The notes beneath the pieces were generated by a model. The model was not told where the DNA came from. It saw nothing but the letters and a program-made list of their open reading frames with translations, and did not search any database. From JADLGL01 sp963667605 (GTDB taxonomy: Bacteria > Pseudomonadota > Alphaproteobacteria > Rhizobiales > Kaistiaceae), in NCBI GenBank assembly GCA_963667605.2, contig CAXXUZ010000001.1, positions 124,001 through 188,000 of the forward strand: 64,000 bases of DNA, read 5' to 3'. The translations under genes were made by a program, and so were the position numbers. Positions 45,051 through 52,979 of the stretch are shown here, piece by piece; position 1 is the first letter of the stretch; every line of letters begins with the position of its first letter.

Positions 45051-45513
45051 TCAGCCCCGGTAGTAGAACTCAAACGGGATCGTGCAGGTCGCCGGCGCCG
45101 AGGTTCGGACCTCGGGGCCGTGGACCGATGGCGGGGCGATCGACCCCTGACCAGGGCAATTGGTTTCGGGTCAACCTCGTCGCGATAGAATGCCGCCGAC
45201 CGGGAAGATCTCGCCGATCGCGACCGCATGGAGTGTGAGCCGTCGCCGAGCCATCCTGAATCGGGACGAACACATGAACCAGAATATGACCGCGATAGAG
45301 CCAGAGCTGGCTCCCCGGAATACCAAATGCGCGCTGATCGCTGCCGTTGCCGATGATCTCGAGATAGACCCAGGCGGTCGGCTTGCCATCGCCATCGACC
45401 GGCGTCCATGGTGTCTCCGGCGCCGCCTCGTTCTGATGGGCAATTGGCGTGGTAGTCCAATTGTCCTCAAGCCGTGTCTTGATGGCGGCAACCGCGCCGG
45501 CATAGTCGGGCAT
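45051..45513 (-). pseudogene. Phage tail terminator-like (DUF4128) gene, frameshifted
   Basis: The N-terminal frame from ATG 45513 (MPDYAGAVAAIKTRLEDNW ... AWVYLEIIGNGSDQRAFG ... HILVHVFVPIQDG) resembles a tail-terminator protein. After VPIQDG the sense moves to other frames: LHAVAIGEIF, then FYRDEVDPKPIALVRG, then GPEVRTSAPATCTIPFEFYYRG with a stop at 45051-45053. At least two indels are needed to restore one product. It is therefore a decayed gene. The intact start codon lies directly next to the upstream gene's stop. Confidence 0.65.
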
Positions 45514-46075
45514 CTACCGTCGCTCCTTGATCAACAGCGCCGGTTGGCCTTCACGATAGGTGAAGCGGATCGACGCCAGGCTGCCATAGGTCCGGCGCAC
45601 CAGCTGCTGCGCCTGGGCGTAGACATGATCAGTGCCCGGAACGACCATCTTCATCGCACCGACCTCGATGATCCGCGCATAGGGTTTGAGGTTGACAATC
45701 CAGATCTCATCGCCGGGGCGTCAGGCTCTGACATCAGCGGCGGGCGCGTTGTTGATGAACAGCTGATGCTCGTCGCGAAAGTGCCCGCCTTGAGGCCAAC
45801 CAACCGGCGATATTTCTCGAAGCACCTGGAGCGCCTTCGTCGCGACCAGGTCGATCCTCGGATACTCGTAATGGATGATCCCCGCGGCCTTCACGGAGTC
45901 TTCTGGGGCGCCTTCCTTGCCATCGACAAAAGCGGAGCGGCCGCGGCTCCGCCGCCATCACGCGACTATGCTCGGCTTTGGCGGTGTCGGCCGTGACTTT
46001 CCGGGTCTCCTCGAGCGTCGCCTGGCGGGCAATGCGAAACTGTTCTGCAACAGGTTTCAGTCGGACAGAAGCCAC
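45514..46075 (-). pseudogene. HK97 gp10-like phage gene, frameshift plus nonsense
   Basis: Starts at GTG 46075 (MASVRLKPVAEQFRIARQATLEET). The frame breaks near 45940, after MAAEPRP; the next frame reads SAFVDGKEGAPEDSVKAAG and on to LFINNAPAADVRA. A TGA at 45721-45723 then interrupts, and the same frame resumes as RPGDEIWIVNLKPYARIIEVG to a stop at 45514. The pattern with INN...PYARxIE resembles the head-tail connector/tail-completion protein of HK97 type. A single C-to-T change could give the TGA. Confidence 0.65.
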
Positions 46076-46091
46076 ACCAGGTTGCCTCCTT

Positions 46092-46394
46092 TTAGCCGAG
46101 CGCGATCACGGTCATGTCGGCCTGGTCGGGCACGTCGAGCACCCGAAACGTCCGCCCGGAAACCGCGAGCGTGTCGCCGGCCTTGGCCCCGCTCGGCAAG
46201 TCAGCCGTCCGGCACTGAAAGGTCGGCCTGGTTGTCGCGAGGCTTGGATTCATTCCAACACCTTCCGCTACCGGCTCGTAGAAGATGCCATCGACCGAAC
46301 TCGTGCCGCCCGCCGCGAGAGTGTAGGTCGCGGTCTCGCCGAATTCGTCGGTGCTGACGAACTCGGCTCGATCGGCCGCGGATTCGACTGCCAT
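46092..46394 (-). CDS. Phage head-tail joining-like protein
   Basis: A 100-residue protein with MAVESAADRAEFVSTDEFGETATYT at the start and TAVSGRTFRV-like beta elements later (AGDTLAVSGRTFRVLDVPDQADMTVI). The TDEFGE..TY pattern followed by a small beta-barrel-like body matches the short head-tail joining proteins that sit between capsid and gp10-like genes. The assignment depends mainly on position and short pattern. Confidence 0.55.
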   Translation of the reverse strand: MAVESAADRAEFVSTDEFGETATYTLAAGGTSSVDGIFYEPVAEGVGMNPSLATTRPTFQCRTADLPSGAKAGDTLAVSGRTFRVLDVPDQADMTVIALG

Positions 46395-46427
46395 CGCCGG
46401 ATTTTCAGCGGCCGCCGGCGGGCGGAA

Positions 46428-46703
46428 TCAAATCGGCTTGCGTTTCACCGCCAGCGGGCCTGGCCGCGGACGCCGGCGACGATGGTTCGGCCGGCTCCCG
46501 AGCGGGATCATCCTTGCCGCCGCGCCTGCTCGCTTGCCGCCGCCGGCTTTGGTGGCCTTGGCCGGCGCCTTGCGTGTCAGCCCGTCATCATGCCCGATCG
46601 GCACCAAAATCAACGCCATCGCCTTGTCGGGGGCGGCCTGCAGATAGATCTCTTCGCCGACCTTGAACTGGACCAACCCCGCGACTGGCCGACAGGCGAC
46701 CAT
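46428..46703 (-). CDS. Small basic phage protein, function unknown
   Basis: From ATG 46703 the protein reads MVACRPVAGLVQFKVGEEIYL, then a strongly basic, glycine- and alanine-rich tail (KATKAGGGKRAGAAARM ... RRRRPRPG). It occupies the place where head decoration and major capsid genes would be expected after the S49 protease. No capsid is present, so the region may be a deletion joint. I recognise no domain. Confidence 0.4.
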   Translation of the reverse strand: MVACRPVAGLVQFKVGEEIYLQAAPDKAMALILVPIGHDDGLTRKAPAKATKAGGGKRAGAAARMIPLGSRPNHRRRRPRPGPLAVKRKPI

Positions 46704-46710
46704 CTCATTA

Positions 46711-47580
46711 TCAGCATCGGTACTGCTGGCCGGCCGGCCGCTCGACGGCCTCTTCGCCGACGAAAACCTCCGCCTCAGTCGCAAGCGCATCAGCGCGGGA
46801 AATCCGACCGCTTCGCGTACTGGCAACGGCGGTCGCAAACCGGAGCCGGATCTCCTCGAGCTGGTTGCTGATCCGCTCGGCTACATCGGGCGGGAGATGT
46901 TCAAACGAATTGATTCGCATCTTCTGCGCGCCGGCGCGGAGGATCGTCACCTTGATCCCCTCATTGTCGAGTGCCCTGGCAAATTCGCGATGGATGACGA
47001 TTGCGCCGATCGAGCCGACCACGCCGTCCGGCGGCATAACGATCTGGCGGGCCTGCGATGCAAGCAAATAACCAGCCGACGCCGCGACATCGGTCAGAAT
47101 GGCGATCGTCGGCTTCTCGGCCGAGAGCTCGGCGATCGCCTCGGCGGTGTCGAACACACCCGACACCTGGCCGCCATAGGAATCGACCTCAAACACCACA
47201 CCGCGAACCGCCTCGGTCCTGCGCGCGGCATTGATGGCCGTCTGAATGCCCTGATAGGACTTCGCCCCGGAATAGGCGCCAATCCAAGCCCCCTTGTGTA
47301 TGAGGGTCCCCTCGATCGGGATAATCGCGACGTCGCCAATCTGATCGAACGGCAACACGTCATGACGCTCGAAAATGCGGCCCATTCTGTCGCCGACAAC
47401 GCCAAGGCCGGGCTCGACGGCGTGATCGATCGCACCGAGCGGGTTGGAGACCTCTAAACCACCCTCCGCAATCCGACCGCCGAGCGCGGTCAGGATCGCC
47501 TCCGCCTTGCCTGAATGAACAAGCAGCGGCGTATCGATAACCCGTGACGCGATTTCGGCTCGCAGGAAAGCCTGGCTCAT
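46711..47580 (-). CDS. S49-family phage prohead protease (SppA/ClpP-like)
   Basis: Serine peptidase of 289 residues, like the prohead protease/scaffold of lambda-type phages. The motifs IIPIEGTLIHKG, EVDSYGGQVSGVFDTAEAI and DVAASAGYLLASQA place the nucleophile at S168; GVVGSIGAIVIH follows. The C-terminus stops abruptly after FVGEEAVERPAG, where related proteins continue for at least 20 residues, so the end is probably lost. It overlaps the portal stop by four bases (ATGA). Confidence 0.82.
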   Translation of the reverse strand: MSQAFLRAEIASRVIDTPLLVHSGKAEAILTALGGRIAEGGLEVSNPLGAIDHAVEPGLGVVGDRMGRIFERHDVLPFDQIGDVAIIPIEGTLIHKGAWIGAYSGAKSYQGIQTAINAARRTEAVRGVVFEVDSYGGQVSGVFDTAEAIAELSAEKPTIAILTDVAASAGYLLASQARQIVMPPDGVVGSIGAIVIHREFARALDNEGIKVTILRAGAQKMRINSFEHLPPDVAERISNQLEEIRLRFATAVASTRSGRISRADALATEAEVFVGEEAVERPAGQQYRC

Positions 47581-47905
47581 TGGTCGGCGTCCTTCTTGTC
47601 CTGATCATCGGCCGGACGATCGTCATCTATCGGCTCGGCGACGGCCGTCGGCGCAGCGGTCAGCCCGGCGTCCTTCCGCCGTGTCGCTTCTGCGACCTGC
47701 TGCTGGTGGACCGCGTCGGGATCACCACCACGCTCGGCGATGACCTCGGATCGGCTCTCGAGGCCCTCACCGATCAGAACTTTGTGCGCGTTGGCGTCTT
47801 TGAGCGGATCCAGGCTAATGCGAGCCGGACCGATCCAACGCGTTTTGAGATAGGCTTGTCGGATCAACGGATCGGTGAAGAACCCAGGAGCATCGAGGCG
47901 GCCAC
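47577..47905 (-). pseudogene. C-terminal fragment of phage portal protein
   Basis: The frame reads FFTDPLIRQAYLKTRWIGPA then RISLDPLKDANAHKVLI and SRSEVIAERGGDPDAVHQQQV. That is the C-terminus of a lambda-family portal protein. The preceding 400 or so residues are absent: at about 47905 the sequence changes to unrelated DNA with a plus-strand gene starting at 47933. The large terminase is missing as well. Confidence 0.78.
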
Positions 47906-47932
47906 GGGCCGACGTCCTCCTCGAGCTCGCCA

Positions 47933-48244
47933 ATGGCTGACCGCTTGGACTTGGCTATAAAACGAACCCAAGCGGCTATTCGTGCTGCCGTTCGAGAGCG
48001 CGCCGCCACCTTCGCGACAAGACCTCGCGTGCGCGCCAGCGAGAGAGCCTGCCGCGTTTGCGGCTGCACCCAGGACCACGCCTGCGTCACCGATGATGGT
48101 CCTTGCGCCTGGGTTGAGGCCGATCTCTGCTCCGCCTGGGCGCGAGACATTCGCACTCTCGACGCCATCGTTCGCGCCGGCCTCGGCGAGACCGAGAAAT
48201 TGCTCCGACGGATGTTGCGGCAGCGGAGCCGCCCCAATGGCTGA
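47933..48244 (+). CDS. Small phage protein with cysteine-rich zinc-like motif
   Basis: A 103-residue protein. The central CRVCGCTQDHACVTDDGPC and WVEADLCSAW region holds six cysteines in a compact knuckle typical of phage-encoded zinc-binding proteins; the flanks are helical and arginine-rich. Its end overlaps the DUF5131 gene by eight bases. It is the first gene of a plus-strand cassette reaching the integrase. Confidence 0.65.
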   Translation: MADRLDLAIKRTQAAIRAAVRERAATFATRPRVRASERACRVCGCTQDHACVTDDGPCAWVEADLCSAWARDIRTLDAIVRAGLGETEKLLRRMLRQRSRPNG

Positions 48245-49406
48245 CCGCACCGCCATTGAATGCACCGACGCCAGCTGGAATCCGATCCTGGCAGGAAACA
48301 AGGCGACGGGCAAGGTCGGCTGGCATTGCGAACACGTCTCCGAAGGTTGCCGCAATTGCTACGCCGAGCGGCTGAACAAGCCGCGCGGCACCGGCGTAGA
48401 TTTCAAGCCCGGCCATCGCGGCGACCTCGAGCTCTTTCTCGACGAGAAGATGCTGACCCAACCGGTGCGCTGGAAACGGCCGCGAATGGTGTTCGTCTGC
48501 TCGATGACGGATCTCTTCGCCGAATTCGTGCCCGAGGAATGGATCGACAAGATCTTCGCAGTGATGGCCCTGGCACAGCAGCACACATTTCAGGTGCTGA
48601 CCAAGCGCCCCGAGCGAATGCGGGACTATCTCGCGCCGTCTCGCGCCAACATTGTCGGCCCTCAAGCTTGGCGCATGACGCTTGAGGAGGGAGTGCGCCA
48701 CCCTCGATGGGCCGTCGGCGCCGGCATTATCCGGACCGTAGTCCCTCACCTCACGGTGTGGCGCCTTCCTAACGTCTGGCCAGGCGTCAGCGTCGAGGAT
48801 CAACCGACCGCCGACGTCAGGATCCCGATCCTAGAAGGGACGCCGGCGGCGGTCCGTTGGATCTCGGCCGAGCCGATGCTCGAGCCGATCAATATCTTGC
48901 CCTGGGTCAACCGCCTTGACCGCGACGCCGCCGGCCTGGCGGATGATCCCCTCGCCGCAACGTTGCTCGGCGGCACGATGCTCGAGGCCGACCATTACCA
49001 AGAAGCCAGCGCACCGACCGTCCGCGGCCTCGATTGGGTCGTCGCCGGCGGCGAGTCTGGACCAGGCGCCCGGCCGATGGATCCCGATTGGGCGCGATCG
49101 CTCCGCGACCAGTGCCAGGCCGCCGGCGTCCCGTTCTTGTTCAAGCAATGGGGCGAGTGGATCGACGCCGATTCCTGGCTCGATCAGCTCGAGGCCGGGC
49201 CGACCAAGATCTTGTCCCACGGCAAACCTTGGCGCCCGGCCCGGCCGCTGAATTATTCCGACGCCGCGACCCTTGCCGATATCTGCAATGTCGGCCTGAC
49301 AGATCGGCGAAGCACTAGCCGAACCTATCTTCGGGTTGGCAAGAAGCGCGCCGGCCGCGCCCTGGCTGGCCGGATCCACGATGCCTGGCCGGAGACAGCG
49401 GCATGA
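48237..49406 (+). CDS. DUF5131 (phage Gp37/Gp68) family protein
   Basis: A 389-residue protein of the phage Gp37/Gp68 family. The N-terminal TDASWNPILAG and a C31-x6-C38-x2-C41 motif (CEHVSEGCRNC) recall a three-cysteine metal site like radical-SAM proteins. Other family blocks are VFVCSMTDLFAEFVPEEWID, TFQVLTKRPERM, WPGVSVEDQ, RWISAEPML and DWVVAGGESGPGARPMDPDW. Its function is not established. Overlaps on both sides suggest a single transcript with its small neighbours. Confidence 0.88.
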   Translation: MADRTAIECTDASWNPILAGNKATGKVGWHCEHVSEGCRNCYAERLNKPRGTGVDFKPGHRGDLELFLDEKMLTQPVRWKRPRMVFVCSMTDLFAEFVPEEWIDKIFAVMALAQQHTFQVLTKRPERMRDYLAPSRANIVGPQAWRMTLEEGVRHPRWAVGAGIIRTVVPHLTVWRLPNVWPGVSVEDQPTADVRIPILEGTPAAVRWISAEPMLEPINILPWVNRLDRDAAGLADDPLAATLLGGTMLEADHYQEASAPTVRGLDWVVAGGESGPGARPMDPDWARSLRDQCQAAGVPFLFKQWGEWIDADSWLDQLEAGPTKILSHGKPWRPARPLNYSDAATLADICNVGLTDRRSTSRTYLRVGKKRAGRALAGRIHDAWPETAA

Positions 49407-49669
49407 GCGAGATCGTGACAACCAAGCTCGGCCGATTTCGGCGCGTCACGGACGGAAAAAGCAAGTGGTGGCTTTGGGAATGTCCGGGCTGCAATCAATG
49501 GTGCAGTCTGAACGACCGACAGTGGAGCGGCCAGGTTAGCGTCGACCATGCGGCCGATGGTTGCTCGGGACGCTACCACGAGACTCACAATTTCGCCGCC
49601 GAGCTGTTGGTCACGATGCAGGCCAGGATCTTGACGGGCGAAGCACCCGCGGTCGACGAAGATGTCTAG
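49403..49669 (+). CDS. Small phage protein with CxxC...C motif
   Basis: An 88-residue protein (MSEIVTTKLGRFRRV, then WWLWECPGCNQWCSLNDRQW and HAADGCSGRYHETHNFAAEL). Cysteines and histidines at CPGC, WC, GC and HETH suggest a zinc ribbon. It overlaps DUF5131 by four bases (ATGA) and overlaps the next gene by eight. I recognise no named family. Confidence 0.6.
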   Translation: MSEIVTTKLGRFRRVTDGKSKWWLWECPGCNQWCSLNDRQWSGQVSVDHAADGCSGRYHETHNFAAELLVTMQARILTGEAPAVDEDV

Positions 49670-49907
49670 TCGGCCGCCCAACCCGGCCGAGCTCGGCGAC
49701 CTGGTCGCCCTGCTGGCCTCGATCGGCGACCGCCTCAAGGATCTATTCGACGGCCGGCCGTGGGTCTCTCATGCCGAAGCGGCCCGGTTTCTCGGCGTCG
49801 CCGACCGGACCTTGACGCGCGAGGCCGAATGCGGCGCTATCTTCGGCCGCCGGCGCGGCGCGGCAAGCGCCGGGTCTATGCCCAAGAGGATCCGGCAGCG
49901 TACATAG
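49662..49907 (+). CDS. Excisionase-like helix-turn-helix protein
   Basis: An 81-residue protein whose central WVSHAEAARFLGVADRTLTREAECGAIFGRR is a winged helix-turn-helix typical of phage Xis/AlpA-like factors, lying just before an integrase gene. The last 20 residues look out of place, whereas another frame reads GKRRVYAQEDPAAYIAGD, as expected at the end of such proteins. A frameshift near 49855 is possible, but the alternative frame then runs on without a suitable stop. Confidence 0.55.
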   Translation: MSSRPPNPAELGDLVALLASIGDRLKDLFDGRPWVSHAEAARFLGVADRTLTREAECGAIFGRRRGAASAGSMPKRIRQRT

Positions 49908-49920
49908 CGGGAGATCGATC

Positions 49921-50403
49921 GTGTCAGTCTACCGACCCAAAGACCGCACCGGCAAAGCCAAGAGCCCTTACTGGCACTTCGACTTCATCATCGATATCGA
50001 CGGGGAAAATCGTCGAATTCACGGCAGCACTGGCGAGACGAAAAAGGCTCGCGCGCAAGCGGCAGAGAGGCGTGAACGCGACCGCCTGAAAGATGGCGGC
50101 CCCAATGATCGCCTGACCCTGGCCGAGGCTGCCCTCCGCTATTGCGACGAAGTCACCGCCCTCCAGCCGAGCGCCGCCGATAGTGAGCGGGCGCTCGAGC
50201 ATTGCTGCCGGCTGATCGGCGGCGGGCGGGCGCTGGCCAATATCCGCGCCAATGACATCGCCGAGGCCGTCCGCCGGCGCGCTGGCGAGACCTATGGGTC
50301 GAAGCATCCTCGCCTGGTTTCCAACGCCACAGTGAACCGCCAGATCGCCAAAATGATGACGAAATCGCCGGCGGCGATCGCGGAGACGAAAAAGCAAGGT
50401 TGA
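49921..50403 (+). pseudogene. Truncated tyrosine-type phage integrase
   Basis: From GTG 49921 the protein reads MSVYRPKDRTGKAKSPYWHFDF, an N-terminal arm-binding type start. A SAM-like core-binding domain follows (LTLAEAALRYCDEV, RALEHCCRLIGG, NATVNRQIAKM). It stops after 160 residues; the catalytic domain with R..HxxR..Y is missing. It lies at the right end of the prophage remnant. The protein could not recombine DNA. Confidence 0.75.
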
Positions 50404-50424
50404 AGTGGTCGGCCGGCGTTGCGA

Positions 50425-50895
50425 CTACTTGCTCTCGATCGTCAGTTTCACAGCGCCGTCGGGGTCATTGTAGTTCATATGAAAGCGTCTCAGAAAAGTC
50501 CTACCGAGAAGTGCGTAATGGCGTTGACCACCGGCCGACAGATGCACGCCGCCGATCCTGCCATAGACAGTGAAATCGAGCGACTGCACGTAGATCTGAG
50601 CGAGGTAGACATCAATCTCGTGTCGGCCGTGACTACCGCTGACCGTCTGCGTGTCGATGACCGGCAGTTGAAGCCCTTTCGCCAAGTCCGAGTCGATGAA
50701 GCTCTGGACAGCGCCGGTGTCAACGAGCGCACCGACGTTCTTGCCCGCCAGGGCTGGCGGTTTGCCCGATGTCGGAACGAAACTTGGATCGAATCCGACA
50801 TCAACAACTAGTGTCGGACCATGAAGTATCAGCAGCATGTCCGGCGGAACTGATCCACCGGCCGGAAAACCGCAATCCGCCTGCTTCTTAGGCAT
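50425..50895 (-). CDS. Retropepsin-like aspartyl protease
   Basis: A 156-residue protein with the single-lobe retropepsin pattern: D59-T-G-A (GALVDTGAVQSFID), then beta-strand segments and the later ALLGRTFLRRF motif that pairs with the first aspartate in such folds. Active enzymes work as dimers. It begins inside the end of the upstream gene (8-base overlap, coupled translation). The role in this organism is unknown. Confidence 0.72.
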   Translation of the reverse strand: MPKKQADCGFPAGGSVPPDMLLILHGPTLVVDVGFDPSFVPTSGKPPALAGKNVGALVDTGAVQSFIDSDLAKGLQLPVIDTQTVSGSHGRHEIDVYLAQIYVQSLDFTVYGRIGGVHLSAGGQRHYALLGRTFLRRFHMNYNDPDGAVKLTIESK

Positions 50896-51139
50896 CCTCA
50901 ACCGTGGAATAGACGACCGACGCCGGCAGCGTAATATCCGGCGTACCAATCTCCCGGATCAGATAAGGTCCCCGTCCAAACCGGCGTACAGCCTCCGTGG
51001 CCGCGCTTTGGAACTCCTCGTACGTTCCGATCAGTTCCTTGCCCCTCACGAGCGCCCACTTTCCGCTCGCGCGAGCTTCCAGCTCCGGCCGCATTTCTTC
51101 ATAGGCCTCTCGCTCCTCTGCCAGTGCTGCCTCGGCCAT
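50888..51139 (-). CDS. DUF5678-like small protein, partner of the aspartyl protease
   Basis: An 83-residue protein. A charged helical N-terminus (MAEAALAEEREAYEEMRPEL) leads into a small alpha/beta unit GKWALVRGKELIGTYEEF ... AVRRFGRGPYLIREIG. That pattern resembles DUF5678-type proteins found next to retropepsin genes. The two genes overlap and face away from the prophage cassette. Function not known; a chaperone or inhibitor of the protease is one possibility. Confidence 0.6.
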   Translation of the reverse strand: MAEAALAEEREAYEEMRPELEARASGKWALVRGKELIGTYEEFQSAATEAVRRFGRGPYLIREIGTPDITLPASVVYSTVEDA

Positions 51140-51468
51140 TCGTCAATCCTCCTGTGTCCAGCCACCACTGTCAAAGCGGCGGCACGGTCAGGCTGGACGA
51201 TCCGATCCACTCCTTTCCGAATGGTTAACATCGTGCCCGGTTCCTCCCTGCGGGTATCCTAGTCCGACCCGCCCGTTCTCGCCAGAGGGTGAGCAGATCT
51301 CAAGCCCCCAGGGCGGCGGGCGGCCCGAATTCGGTCTCAGTTGTCCCGGAATAGTCCCGGAATCGGCGCTGCCGGCAATGGTGAGACGGATGCTAAGTGA
51401 CGGGGCAGGAAGGCAAATCGGGATCGGCGCTGAACGGCTCCCAGAGCAGGTGCGCTACCAGGCTGCGC
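51140..51468. other. Gene-free stretch, nothing recognised
   Basis: About 330 bases upstream of the DUF5678-like gene with no reading frame I would support, no tRNA and no clear hairpin with T-run. The promoter for the two minus-strand genes must lie at its left edge. Confidence 0.4.
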
Positions 51469-51695
51469 CATGCCCCGACGACCCCGGCTGTTCCGGTCCG
51501 GGTTAGGCGTTTTTCAGCATCAAGGCAAGTTGACGCAACACCGCTTCCGGGCCGGTGTTCGGCTCCCGCGTAGCGGGTCAGTGCATGCCCCGACGGCCAG
51601 GTTCCCGGGCGGGGTTAGGCGTTTTTCAGCATCAAGGCAAGTTGACGCAACACCGCTTCCGGGCCGGTGTTCGGCTCCCGCGTAGCGGGTCAGTG
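51469..51695. repeat. Tandem duplication of about 112-115 bp
   Basis: Two copies (51469-51583 and 51584-51695) share CATGCCCCGACG, then GGTTAGGCGTTTTTCAGCAT and a long identical run to GTAGCGGGTCAGTGC. They differ only in about 25 bases near their 5' ends and a three-base indel. The second copy includes the stop codon of the DUF192 gene and the hairpin CCCGC-GTA-GCGGG, so the duplication copied the 3' end of that gene. Confidence 0.85.
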
Positions 51696-52202
51696 CAGGT
51701 CGATCAGATCGCCCGGCTGCAGCCCGATGCGATCGGCAGTGCCGGCGATTACCTCGAGGACATAGCGCACCGGCGCCCCGCTCGGCACACCGGTGTCGGT
51801 CAGGGGCACAGTGCCTTCGGCGACCCAGTGTACCGTGCCGTCCGCAAAGATGAACACCATGTCGAGCGAAATGTAGGTGTTGCGCATCCAGAACGAGACC
51901 TCACGCTCGACCCTAAAATCGAACACCATGCCATGGTCCTCGTCCATCCTTTGTCGGAACATCAGCCCAATCCCGCGTTCCTCCGGCGTGATCGCCCATT
52001 CGACGGTGAAGACATGATCACCGGTCCCGGTGTGGATGGTGATAGTATCCGGATAGGTCGGCTCCGGAACCTCGGCCGGCTGCGATGCGGTGATCGCGAC
52101 CCAGCCGCCAACGCTGAACATGAGCGCGACCAAAGCCGAAATCGCCCAGCACTTACTGCCCCCGGTCCATTTTGACGATCGAGGTCGGGTCGCGCTCGCC
52201 AT
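51690..52202 (-). CDS. DUF192 family protein
   Basis: A 170-residue exported or membrane-anchored protein. One hydrophobic segment near residues 19-40 is followed by the DUF192 core: VEWAITPEERGIGLMFRQRM, GMVFDF, VSFWMRNTYISLDMVFI, and near the end YVLEVIAGTADRIGLQPGD. No known enzymatic function. It lies 11 bases below the cold-shock gene on the same strand, often the case in rhizobia. Its stop lies within the second copy of the tandem repeat. Confidence 0.9.
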   Translation of the reverse strand: MASATRPRSSKWTGGSKCWAISALVALMFSVGGWVAITASQPAEVPEPTYPDTITIHTGTGDHVFTVEWAITPEERGIGLMFRQRMDEDHGMVFDFRVEREVSFWMRNTYISLDMVFIFADGTVHWVAEGTVPLTDTGVPSGAPVRYVLEVIAGTADRIGLQPGDLIDLH

Positions 52203-52213
52203 AAAGTGTCCGG

Positions 52214-52792
52214 CTAGTGTGAGGAAGGCGCTCCGCCGCCACCGTCGGGGCGGATTTCGGCCGCCATCAGCCCTTTCGGCCCGTCGCCAAAGCGTACCAA
52301 TACCGTCTGCCCCGGCCTCAATTCTGTCAAGCCGAAGCGACGGAGGGTCTCCATATGGACGAAAATGTCCTCGGTGCCCTCGCCCCGCGTGACAAACCCA
52401 TAGCCGCGAACGCGGTTAAACCATTTGACGACCACCCGCTCCAGACCACTGGAAGGCACGACATCGGTGTGGGTCCGGGACGGCGTGCGCTGCGCCGGAT
52501 GGACAGCGGTCGATTCGTCCATGGAAAGCACTCGGAATGCTTGCAACCCCTTCGGCCGATCCCAGACCTCGCAGGAAATACGGGCTCCCTCATAAGCGGT
52601 CTGGAAGCCGTCGCGCCGCAGGCAGGAGACATGAATGAGAACGTCGGGCATGTCGTTTTCGGGCACGATGAATCCGTAGCCCTTGGCCACGTCGAACCAC
52701 TTGATCACGCCGGAAATTTCGATCAACTCGGCGGGTGCCTCGTCCCCAAATTCCTCAAGACGAGGCCCCTCTTCCGGAAGCTTGGCCCCCAT
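52214..52792 (-). CDS. Two-domain cold-shock protein
   Basis: RNA-binding protein with two cold-shock domains separated by a linker. I chose ATG 52792, after a GGGGG stretch; the frame is open another 37 codons. The first domain has VIKWFDVAKGYGFIVPEN and DVLIHVSCLRRDG; the second has VVKWFNRVRGYGFVTRGEG and DIFVHMETLRRFG. Both carry the RNP1 (GYGF) and RNP2 (FVH/LIH) elements. Tandem cold-shock proteins next to DUF192 are common in Hyphomicrobiales. Confidence 0.93.
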   Translation of the reverse strand: MGAKLPEEGPRLEEFGDEAPAELIEISGVIKWFDVAKGYGFIVPENDMPDVLIHVSCLRRDGFQTAYEGARISCEVWDRPKGLQAFRVLSMDESTAVHPAQRTPSRTHTDVVPSSGLERVVVKWFNRVRGYGFVTRGEGTEDIFVHMETLRRFGLTELRPGQTVLVRFGDGPKGLMAAEIRPDGGGGAPSSH

Positions 52793-52979
52793 ACGTGCCC
52801 CCGCTACATCGCGGCAAGACAGTCCGCCGCCGCACTCCGAATCGGAATTCAGAATAGCATCGGACTTCCCGCTGATCAGAGAAAATCGGAAATTGCGACA
52901 CACTCTTCGATTGTTGCTTTGGATTCAAATCTCTGGCCTGTGGGAGTCCGTTGCGAACTTCCGGGAACAGGATGCAGGG

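Noticed and set aside
51469..51695. CRISPR-like array
   Set aside because: There are only two long, adjacent copies without spacers; it is a tandem duplication.
52355..52979. Long plus-strand frame upstream of gloA
   Set aside because: It is antisense to the cold-shock gene; only the part from 52980 has glyoxalase sequence.
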